Assembly (NCBI GenBank): GCA_902728285.1
Contig: CACVBU010000865.1
Coordinates: 711,044 to 775,043, forward strand
DNA: 64,000 nucleotides
Direction of reading: 5' to 3'
From: Clytia hemisphaerica
Taxonomy: Eukaryota > Cnidaria > Hydrozoa > Leptothecata > Clytiidae
Under the pieces are notes generated by a model. It did not search any database, was not told the DNA's origin, and saw only the letters and a list, made by a program, of their open reading frames with translations. Below are positions 11,805 through 27,685 of the stretch, piece by piece. Each line of letters begins with the position of its first letter. Within the stretch, counting starts at the first letter, position 1. Position numbers and translations under genes: made by a program.

Positions 11805-12613
11805 ACTACATCATTGCCGATCTTCCATTCTGCTCTAAAAAGACGTCGCGATTGGGCGTGATGACCATTGAGTTTCCAGCCCAAAGGGCTAGAGGCGAAT
11901 CTTTAACCCTTCTCAGGCAAGAGACATTGAAGCTACTTATTTCCCAGCTACTTATTTTCCTAAACGCGCATAGAACGCACTGCAATCATGACGACGGATT
12001 TTATCTAGTGATTCTTTTGTTTTGGAGGACTTGTGAAATCAAGTGATAGGAAAAAACAACAGAAAAAACAAACAAAGGCGGTAATCACAAATATCTTTGT
12101 TTCGCGTCGCCCGACCGACTCTCGAAAATTGAGTAGAATTGAGTTGGTGAGTTGGTAAATTTGTCTGACTTTTTATGTCAATGACTTTTCCTTCGTTCAA
12201 AAATTTGATTATTGCCGATTTTTTGCGAGCGATTTCTAGTGCATTCGCAGCATTTTGACTTTGTTTATCATTACATGCGCCATTTTGGGGTCGGAGATCA
12301 CAGTGTTCAAAGGTCGTAATTTTAAACCACCCATCACACACGGTTGTTTTGGCTGCTGGCTGGCTAGACAGTCTCGGAACCGTTGGCGTATTTTTTCAAA
12401 ATCTGATGAATACTTGACGGGTCAGAGCTGTGAGTCCGATTTTGGCCTCAAGAAAATTACAGTGGGAAATTCGAATTTAGCGCTGTCCTCACTTACTAAG
12501 GCGGTCATAAAAAAATTGTTCTATTCGCGTCACCCGTCTGCATCAAATTTTCCGCTGATTTTCCAGTGCGGAGATGCGGAAAAAAATCTTGGAAAAGCAA
12601 TTTGTTCTTTTAA

Positions 12614-13172
12614 CCCTATTCGAACTAGGGGGGGGCTCTTTCTGTTCGGAGGTCAAACTATTGGTAATAGCTCCTGAAATAATAGAGCTTTTGCCTTGAA
12701 ATTTTCTGTAAATTCCTAACCTTTATTTAGCTTCAAAAAAAAAAAAAAATTTGACACCTAAAGATTTTCACACCTTGAGCATGATGACATTTCTGACAGT
12801 AAGGTGTCACAAAAATTGACGCTTTTCCAATACAAATTTATTTTTAATGTCAAATATATCGTTTAAACCGTAATTTACTGAATATTTAGGATAAAATAAG
12901 CATTTTAAACTCAGGCAACTTTTTTCTAAAGCTTTTGTTAGAATACAATAGTTATTTATAAGAACAAAGGAAATTTCCGGTTTTTGCTCACTTTGGGCAT
13001 GATGAGTGATGTCATCAAAAATTTTTTTTGTCAAAAGTTACCTTACGTGACAAGGATCTTGTGTGCCAAATTTCATCCAAAAAGACCCACTAGATCAAAA
13101 GTTAAGGGGTGGTACAGGAAAAGCCCCCCCTAGTTCTGAACCGCCCCTAAAAGCCTAGGTTGAATAATAGGG
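12614..13172. mobile_element. piggyBac/Kolobok-like MITE with TTAA target
   Basis: The element is flanked by TTAA (12610-12613 and 13173-13176) and has ends CCCTATT / AATAGGG, with further inverted similarity at the internal G-run and C-run. TTAA targets with CCC termini are typical of piggyBac-like elements. There is no coding capacity. Confidence 0.65.
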
Positions 13173-13176
13173 TTAA

Positions 13177-14229
13177 AGTATAGCTTTTTTCTCAATTGCT
13201 CTGACGACCATCGGAAAATTGTTTTGCTCGCGTTACCACCCGTCCCTGAGTTACTGGCGTCATTAAAAAAAAACCGTCGGCACGCATGCATTTTTAACAC
13301 CCGTTGCGACGCGAACAGAGCATTTTTTCGATGACCGCCTAAAATAAAAACCAAATTTCGGAACTTGCCCTTTCTTTAAGTTCTCTAGTTCTAGTTCTAT
13401 TGAATTATCACATAATACATTACGTACATTTTCGTGATTTTAAACATAAAGAATAAAATAAAATAAAATGTTAAAAACATATGTTAAGATTATATTAAGA
13501 AAGTGTGACCAGTGAAACAATAACAGGATTTGATTGGCTGTGTTTTCAACCGTTATTAGGATATGGGAAATTCAAACTGTCAGCCCATACCATGCTATAT
13601 ATTTCGCCATCAGTATATAGAATAAGAAATCAAAGCATGGATCTCCAGGGTACTGGCTGGCTGGCAGTTTCCTCCAAGAATGCACTCCAAAAATGGATGG
13701 AACAATGGAAACCCGAAAATTTTTACAACCGACCGACCGATGAAAAGTTGGTATCAGAAAAAAAAATTGATGTCAAAAAAAAAAAGTTGGTTTCGAAAAC
13801 AAAAAGTTGGTGTCGAAAACAAAAAGTTGGTGTTGAAAAAAAAAGTTGGTGTTGAAAAAAAAAAGTTGGTGTCGAAAAAAAAGTTGATAATAAAAAGTAA
13901 TTTGGCGCGCCATACAAATCTATCAACACTTGCACACAAAAAACAATCTCAATTACACTCTTGAAATCGGAAGAAATTCTTACCCCAAAACATTTTGACT
14001 CAAGAAAATTCGGCCTCAATGGACATTGACATCCACAAAGTCAGAGTGTGATGCTCCACAAAAATTCTTGAAAATTCGCCATTTGTTTTGTTTTGATTCC
14101 CCATGCGTGAAAATTCGTGACATTTAACATGACTTTAGAATGTCTCGATTAGTCAAATGATCAATGGGTATGCTTATTAGCTTTTCGCTGTAGTAATCAA
14201 GTCAAAGTAGATCGCCATTTTGAAAGTCG
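13177..14229. other. Repeat-rich DNA upstream of RPL17
   Basis: It contains the AAAAAGTTGGTGTCG array (13745-13890, about eight units); open frames across it in both directions are low-complexity artefacts. Nothing else is recognised. Confidence 0.5.
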
Positions 14230-14456
14230 GACTTTCGATATGTCTTTTCAAACATTTCAGTAGGCCCGAAGGTTGAGAAAGAACGGTGAGTAGTAACCTT
14301 CTACTTGAAATCTCTCAAAATCTCCTACATCTTTGCTCTCACTACTTAGTTGTTAGATAGTCTTTACTGTTCAATACCTCTACTGTCTCATATTTTTAAG
14401 ATTTTGTCAGTCCCTTACTGACTGCACCGAATATATCATTCATTGTAGGAGCCGAA
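14230..14456 (+). promoter_or_regulatory. RPL17 promoter-proximal region with untranslated first exon
   Basis: A likely short 5' untranslated exon ends at 14285 with a good donor (AACG then GTGAGT). The matching acceptor (ATTGTAG) is at 14448, so the next exon starts at 14449, eight bases before the ATG. The pyrimidine stretch at about 14241-14246 (TCTTTTC) would suit a TOP-type start site of a ribosomal protein gene. The exact start site is inferred. Confidence 0.5.
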
Positions 14457-20384
<5,928 letters not shown>

Positions 20385-20504
20385 ATTCAAATCTCAACCT
20401 GAAACACCTTTCTTCGTTATTTTCTTATCCAACTTTTTCAGTGTGAAAGATTTCCCATCCTGATTCTAATCAGTAGGCCTGATTGGTGTAATTAGTACTA
20501 GTAA

Positions 20505-20655
20505 TCGTATGGTTTGGAGTGCAATTAACGATTAATCACGAGTAACAAAGGAGAAAATAGTAATTTGCACGAGTCCGAAGGACGAGTGCAAATTACGGTA
20601 TTTTCTCCTTTGTTACGAGTGATTAATCGTTAATTGCACGACAAAACATACGATT
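20505..20655. repeat. 150-base near-perfect hairpin just 3' of RPL17
   Basis: The sequence from AATCGTATG to CATACGATT folds on itself almost completely, with the turn near GAGTCCGAAGGACGAG (about 20573-20590). Related words (GCAATTAACGATTAATCG) recur at 20920-20945. It begins only about 120 bases after the stop codon and could be within the 3' untranslated region or just beyond. Confidence 0.8.
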
Positions 20656-21486
20656 CCGAGGTAATCGTCAGTAAACATTCAAAAACCTCCTTTTTTTCTT
20701 TTGTTTATAAGAAAACATTGCAGTGTAATTTTTCTTTGTTTTCAATTAAAAGAAGCTATTGTAACGTAAAATTTCTTTTTTCTTTTTTATATTGAAGAAA
20801 AAAAATGTCTTTGTTTTTTATTATATAGTAAAAAAAAGTATCTGACACAGAACTTGGGAGAGAAAAGAATAAGGGGACAAAAATGTCCCCCCGCCGAAGA
20901 GTGCAAAAAGTGGTAATAGTGCAATTAACGATTAATCGCACTCCTCTAAACCAATCAGATTCGAGTAATTTTGCACGGCTGACGATTAGTATATGTAATC
21001 ACATGATAACGAGTGCAATTCGAGAATAATTGCAAGAATGATTTTTTTTGTCATTAATTTTCCGAGTCCGAAAAGACACATTCACTCTAAAGGCCATACC
21101 TCCACAAGAACCTTCACATTTGCCATATCTCTTTAGAACAGAGCATGGTGGGAAGAATGTATAATCTGTTATATGAGATTGTTAACCGGTTACTTTTTCG
21201 AAGCGGGCAACATGACTTTTTGCGCAATGCAATTGGTTCTTTTCGCATGACGACGGGCCTACATTGTCCAGAGTTGCCCGTCGTTAGGAAAATTCATTGT
21301 GACGTCACTTTTTCAAAGGAAAGTGAACAATGCGTTGACATTATTTCTCTCATTTTTTATTTCTGACGTCAGAAATTATAGCAATTTTTTATCTCTTTTC
21401 GCTTGTTTTTTCTGCTTTATTTCGCTATTTTTCCTGGATAAAGCGCTCAAAATCAATCGAAGCTGAATGAAACGGTTAACAAATAC
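20656..21486. other. Intergenic DNA, nothing recognised
   Basis: Apart from the repeated hairpin words near 20930 and a short CCGACGGGC-type inverted motif (TTTCGCATGACGACGGGC), no exon, RNA gene or known element is seen. Confidence 0.4.
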
Positions 21487-23323
21487 AATAAACCAGCTGC
21501 GCTGGAAGCTCCGGCTTAGAGATTAAAAGATGTGAAAGATGAGTTTATTGAGTTAGTTGTGTTAGAACGTTGCCCACAAACTACTAATCAGAACAGATCA
21601 GAAAGCAAAGTAATAATTCTATTGCAGCGAATAAATAAACCAGCTGGATAGCTCTTCTAAGTGATTACACATGCACTTTCTTGCCTCAAGAACCAACACC
21701 ACCCCCCGCCCACTCATCCTCGACTAAAAAGTTCAAAATTGGAGCTAATTAGGAGAAAAACATTTAGAAGTCAATATTTCCAAGTTCTTATGAATTTATT
21801 TTTTTCTAAACTTGCAAATAGCGAAGCTATGATGCGCCGTTGATTTGATTGTCCGGATAAAATTTTGGGGAGAAAAATAGCCTAAATTAGAGGCCACAGC
21901 TTTTAGCTAAGCGTTATTTTTTCTGTTGGGATAATACTTGGTGGAGGAGAGTAGGATAATCCAAATAAAATGGTACAATAGTGTGTATGTAATAAATAGT
22001 GGTATATTTGGAAAAAACCTGTTTCGGGTTTGAAAAATCTTCAAAAGGAACGGTCGCCCCAGCCAATGAAATTACGACAAAGTCCAAAAAAAATCATTTT
22101 CAGTTATAACACTGTGAAAATTTCTCCGATCTTGTTAAAATTTACACAGGAATTGTGTTTTAGTATCCTTTACTGAATTCTCATAGTGATATGTTTTTAA
22201 AAAATCTGTGTCGGGTTTGAAAAATCAAAAGGAACGGTCGCCAGCCGCGATGAAATTACGACAAAGTCCAAAAATGATCATTTTCAGCCATAACACTGTG
22301 AAAATTTCTCCGATCTTGTTAAAATTTACACAGGAATTGTGTTTTAGTATCCTTTACTGAATTCTCATAGTGATATGTTTTTAAAAAATCTGTGTCGGGT
22401 TTGAAAAATCAAAAGGAACGGGTCGCCAGTCAACAATAATATGATGATGAATACACAAAACAGGATCATTTTCAGCCATACACATAACACCACAAAAACT
22501 ACTCAGATCGTTTTCAAATTTGCACTGTTACTCTTAGGTGCCAAATAAACGGTCCCCCCCCCCCCCGCTTGTTAATTTTACGAAAATTTTCCAACCCCCC
22601 CGGACCTTATTAGGACCCCCCCGTTTATTAATTTTAAAGAATATTTTCAGTTGGCTAAAAGAAGTCTCCTTATTTTGCTCCAAAAAGCCTGATTTTAGCC
22701 TATATTTACCTTATTTTGGGGTTTTCATAAGTACAATTTCCAACCCCCCCGGCCAATTAGGTCCCCCCCGTTTATTGAAATTTTAAAAATTTTCCAACCC
22801 CCCCGTTTATTCCAACCCCCCCGTTTATTTGGCACCTAAGAGTATGTTGTAATTTTAATATTTTCTTTTGAATTCCAATGGCTGTGTGTTTGCAAGTTTC
22901 ATTGTCAAGTTAGAGTTTTATGATTTTGTGTGTCTAGAAGAGAAGTTAGCCATATGGCATATGCAAGATTTAAGCACTCGATCAGCTGACGATTCATGGC
23001 CAAAATTTCTCCAAAGTCTTTCCACATTGTTAGAGAACCAGTATGCGTCAAACTTCTCATAAATCATGTCCAAAACATCATGAATAATGATGAAAATGAT
23101 CAATTTTTCACTGAGATTTGCCCATTCGCTACACAGTCAGCCAGCTAGCCCACTTTCGGCAGCCATTTTTTTCTAAATACTTTCGTCCAATCAAATCACA
23201 ATATTATCAGAATCCAGATAATCCGTTTTTATTAAATCGGAATAGATCATCGGATTAGATAAACAAAAAAAAATGTCTTGACCGTTGTCGGAAGAGAGAA
23301 TTAAAGGCTCCTAGGCCGGAGCA
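21487..23323. repeat. Dispersed repeat, copy 1 (second copy at 33650-35084)
   Basis: It runs from AATAAACCAGCTGCGCTGGA to TAGGCCGGAGCA; GCTCCGGCTTA near the left and TAGGCCGGAGC at the right are imperfect inverted ends. It contains two to three tandem units of about 170-180 bases (22010-22430, GTGTCGGGTTTGAAAAATC). A separate MITE is inserted at 22531-22842. No coding potential is recognised. Confidence 0.75.
22531..22842. mobile_element. TA-flanked MITE with C-runs
   Basis: Ends are CTCTTAGGTGCCAAATAAAC and its inverted complement, flanked by TA. The copy of the host repeat at 34650 lacks it, giving a clean empty site. TA targets suggest a Tc1/mariner-type element. Confidence 0.75.
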
Positions 23324-23456
23324 ATAATGACCGGTTTTTTTCGGGCTGTACTGAAAATATTGCCCTCGGTCAACGTAACAACCTCGCAAGCTCGGTCGTT
23401 ACTTGACCTCGGGCAATATTTCTCAGTACAGCCCTCACTAACCGGTCATTATTGTA
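23324..23456. repeat. Foldback hairpin (AATAATGACCGG ends)
   Basis: AATAATGACCGG and CCGGTCATTATT are inverted ends, and most of the 130 bases pair (for example GGGCTGTACTGAAAATATTGCCC with GGGCAATATTTCTCAGTACAGCC). It is absent from the same junction at 35085, so it is a separate insertion. Confidence 0.75.
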
Positions 23457-23883
23457 TTATTAGGTCATGTCTTGATTTCACTAAATGATGATAATATTCC
23501 CTATTATATCCAACACTCAGGTTGAACCTGATTGGCTATAAAACCAAATAAAACATAGTACAAAGGCCGTTTTCCACGACTTCCAATTTCTAATAGAAAT
23601 TTAATGAAATTGTGATTTAATTTGACAATGTTCTTCAAAAAGTTGATTTATTTGTCACATTTAAAAAAAAATTAATTTCATCATTTGATAATATTCCACT
23701 CAAAAATATCTTTTCGAAAAGCAGGGAATCGGTGTAGTTCATTAGTGTTAAATGGGTACTAAAGTCTGGTGTCAATAAAGTGTGCAGTGTTTTAATTTTT
23801 GCCATAACCTTCCAAGCATTTGTCGCTTATAAATTATAATAAAAAGTTTAGTATCGTTGGAACGATACTCGATTGCACTTATA

Positions 23884-24905
23884 TCTTCTATATTACTAAA
23901 CGTAGAATGTGAGTGAGCCGTGAGGGGGCCATTATGGATTTTTGAGATGGGGGTTCGAGAGTTACGTGACCGATTTTTTGGTTGGATGGTTGGGTGGGTG
24001 GTTGAAAACGAAAGCGAAAGTGGTCAGGGGAAGAGTGTGGAAATTAGCGTTTTTTTAAAGAAGTCGTTGCAGTGTCAATCTTTCGCAAATTTAAAAACCC
24101 ACTTTCCCGTGGAAATAATTGACGTTTTTGGGTTTTTTGGGACCCTTGGGCCATAAGCTACCCGTTGACCGCAAAAATTCCGAAATTCGCGAATTGACCG
24201 TTGACAACATTAGGGGTAAAGGGACCCAATGACGTCACAAATTTGGGAAAAACTTCAAAATGCGATATCTCGAGTTTGAAAAGGAGTTGGGAGGTCGGTG
24301 ACCCCTCATTGGATCGAGAATTTTATGGAGAATAAGATGGGAGAGTTTATATCGCTTAAGTGTGACTTTGAAATTTGGCTGAATTTTAAGGCGTTTTCAG
24401 TTGATGACGTCATCAAAACCGGAAAAATGCGATATCTCGAGATCGGAAAGGAGTTAGGAGATGGTTGACCCCTCATTGGATCTGAAATTTAATGGAGAAT
24501 AAGTTGGGAGTGGGTATAAAGAAATTTTCGAAAGTAAATATATTCGAAATGAGGCATTTTGGGTCCGATGACGTCATCAAAACCTGAAAAGAACAATATC
24601 TGGAGTTTGATAAGAGGATTTAAGCAATGGATGACCCCTCATTGGATCAGAAATCATCGAGAGAATCATTTGCAAAAATGATTAATTCATTTCAGTGAAG
24701 TAAAAAATTTATTACCCTTTCGATGACGTCGTTTAGGGCCCAAATGACGTCACAAAACATTTTTAGTTTTCAACCATTTAAAGTGGTAATATTTCGTTGT
24801 TTGGGCTTACAAATCAGATCTTTTTACCCTCCCCACCATCCAAAGGGCTTATGATGCGTTCAGCTTATCTACTCCTCGGCGGGTGCGACGCCGGGTGACG
24901 GCTAG
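23884..24905 (+). mobile_element. Non-autonomous Helitron
   Basis: The 5' end begins TC (TCTTCTATATTACTAAACG) after a host A. The 3' end is a GC-rich hairpin (CGGCG, loop GGTGCGA, CGCCG at about 24877-24893) followed closely by CTAG and a host T. These are the standard Helitron features: no target duplication, insertion between A and T, hairpin and CTRR. Three to four tandem units of about 160 bases (24227-24740, with TGACGTCA and CCCCTCATTGGATC) fill the interior. There is no Rep/helicase reading frame. Confidence 0.7.
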
Positions 24906-26208
24906 TACTATACTAAATGAGTTTATGAAAAATGTCTGTAACGCTAGCCCAGTAACATATGTTAAGGTTTCTAAAATTTGAACGCCGCGGATGGAAAACC
25001 TATCCACCTTCGATACAAAAAGTCTCGCGCTAAGTTTGACATTCGTAGAAAACTCGGATTAGAGAAGACTCTACACTGCTATTTGTAAACGAAAAAAGTT
25101 CTGACGTCAATTTCTTGAAAAAGTACTGCGACGTCACAAAGTTTCAAATAAAAAGGTGTGGCATTTTTGTTGCACGATTTCGAATTATTTTATATCAACA
25201 CTCGCAACAAAATCCAACATTGTTGTTTGATGATTAAACTTCGTCTAACATTATTTAAAAAAGGTTTCAATGTTGGTTGCATTGCATATGCGCCGGTCTT
25301 AAGCTGTCCGCATGTGAAGCCAACAAACGGGAAAACCTTCAGTGCTCGATCGCAAAGCGCGAGCCTCTCCTTCACAACTAAGGCTTTTTCTTTTCCTAGA
25401 AGCAACCCTCTCACCACCTCAGACACCTTTGGGCGTCTGCAACGACGGGTACCCTCGATAATTTTAACAGGGTCACTATGGCATTTCATTGAACACAAAC
25501 TTCCGTTATCTTAAAAAGACATATAATATCATCGAGGCTTACAGACACAAAATTTTGACTAATGTAGAAAGTTTAGAAGTATAATTTTTATTATTGTATT
25601 CGGTATTTTAAGCCAAAACGATGTCAGGCATTAACCCACATTATAGTATTTTAAAGGATTTTGATGTGCAAGCAAAACCGTTAACCGGCGTTTGCGACGA
25701 CGGGAACCGTCTAGTTTTCCACTATTTGTTTTTCAAAATACTTTTTGTAGAATAGCGCATAATTAAAGCACATATAGGGTACGGTATTTAGTATTTAGTA
25801 TTTAGTTTTTCCACATCCATTTCAAACTCTGGTGGAAGACTTTAGTCCAAATTATGAGAATTTTTTGTGCGAGGGAATCGGTTTGTTTTGTAATTTTGGG
25901 ATCCTGTCAGAGACTTAATTGTTAATTTGTAGTTATCGTACCCCTTTGAGAGAAAAAAGGGATCCTTATAGCTCCCAAAAAACCGACACCCATTTTGCAT
26001 GAACCCCCCAAGCTCTGATGGAGAAGTTAACAAGAATGTGAAAATAAAGCAAGCTTTCCTAGTATGAGAGATTACATAGTTGGTTTTAACGTTTATAGTT
26101 TAAAATCCCATAGGTATCATAATATATTAGCATTTGATTTATATGATTTAGGGGGCTGTATTTACACGATTATATAAATATTATATTCAAAATAATGTTA
26201 AAAAATAT
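24906..26208. other. Intergenic DNA, no supported gene
   Basis: Open frames at 25158-25514 on both strands are mutually overlapping, lack recognisable domains and show no splice-consistent neighbours. I do not support a gene here. Confidence 0.4.
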
Positions 26209-26430
26209 TGAGCCATTCCATTTCATATCCATACAGAGTGGACGAACATTTCCAGGGGGTAATTCGAGCAATTTTTCCAGGGGTAAGAAACTGATTCTAG
26301 TTTGCCCACCGTCATTTTAAGGTACGAAAAGAATTCTCCCAAGGGTTTTCTTTTCTGCAAATCTTGCCATTTTCAAGGACTTAACTGAAAAAGGTTCGTC
26401 CATCGTTCCATGGAAATTTAATGGAATGGC
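26209..26430. repeat. Short TIR element (GCCATTCCATTTCAT ends)
   Basis: GAGCCATTCCATTTCAT at the left and an imperfect inverted copy ATTTAATGGAATGGCCC at the right, with inner GTGGACGAAC / GTTCGTCCAT also inverted. It lies just past the 3' end of the channel gene. Confidence 0.6.
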
Positions 26431-26712
26431 CCATTAATTTCAACGAAAAGAGCTGATCGGATCTATCGAATATACTTTTTACAAAAGCCGACTCGCTTCT
26501 CCTTCTTCGTTTACTTATCAAAGTTGTGTTTTCAAATAATGCCTGAGAATAACGGATCAAAGCAAACAGTTTAAAGTTTCACTTTATCGCTTTGCCAAGA
26601 ACCTTTGCACTTTTTATAAATCTCCTGCATCAATCATGTATCATCAATGTCAAAGTATTTCCAACCACTGTCTTAGTTACGATGATATAACTCAGCTTTC
26701 AATTTCTTCATC

Positions 26713-27685
26713 TTACTCGACAACTTCGAACGTCTGAATATCGGTCTCTTCTATTTGTTCTAACTGACCTACATCGAAATCTCCTTCAGTGAAGGGCGTT
26801 CTTGGTTTATCAACGTGAGCAGAGAGGTTTCTTCCGCCTTCCAGATCTAATTCATATTCATCCAGTTGATCTTCCTTTTTTGGACTTACTGGATGAACTG
26901 TATTTCGCCTTTTCAGTAATTTATCCCCGTGACGCGCATGATGATCTATAGCACTATATCCGTAATAATCTTTGAACAAAAGTTTTCTTTGTAGAGAATG
27001 TTTTTCTTCGAGTTCAGTGATTTTGCCATCGATTGATGATTTGAAATTTGCCACCATATCGTTGCATTGGTTGAAAATATCTTTTTTGTCTAGAGAAAAA
27101 ATTTGGCTCTTTTCAATGGGTTTATTATTCATTTCTGTGACCAGGCTGCACGCACCCCCTCTGATATGTTTTGAAATAGGGGATGCGTATCGTTTTTAAA
27201 ATTCTCGTCCGAAAGTTTAGTTTTAAGCATTAAATTTGATATGAACTAAAAATTTGAATTAATACAATCGTTGGATTTCCAAACCTTTCTAAGAAAATTG
27301 AAATAGGTTACCTAAAAGTTGGGGTAACTCTCGGACATGAAATTTTTACACGATACGCATACCCTATATCAAAACATACAGATGAGGTGCCTATTGTCTA
27401 TTTGTAACTCGAGAAAAGTAAGTCTCACTTATCATTAGCAAATCAATGAAAATCTTTTCTGTCTACTCTTTGGGATTGATTTGTATTGATAAGTTTGAAA
27501 AGTTGTTAAAAAGAAATCTTACCAAGTTTTTGAGCATTTTTCTGGTTCAACTTTTTCAAATAGTGTGACCATAACAAACCAAAGATTGAAAAAACGACAA
27601 ACATTATTGTCATGGAAACCAAAGCTGTTGATAAGATACTCGATTCTGGATCGAAAGGTGATTTCAACTCTGCTGGTGGCGAAAC
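26713..27685 (-). CDS. Channel exons: TM3 and cytoplasmic tail
   Basis: Exon 27523-27685 encodes FDPESSILSTALVSMTIMFV continuing VFSIFGLLW, then basic HYLKKLNQK: a third membrane span with a positive inside flank, as expected after lobe 2. Exon 26713-27134 gives a 140-residue tail with a possible coiled coil (SSIDGKITELEEKHSLQRKL), a basic stretch (KLLKRRN) and an acidic end (LEQIEETDIQTFEVVE, stop). The acceptor at 27135 (GGTCACAG) is the only nearby one that keeps the frame. The intron between them contains a small TIR element (27156-27383). Confidence 0.75.

Noticed and set aside
25158..25514. 118-codon frame and a 102-codon frame opposite
   Set aside because: No recognisable domain, overlapping frames on both strands, no splice-consistent partners.
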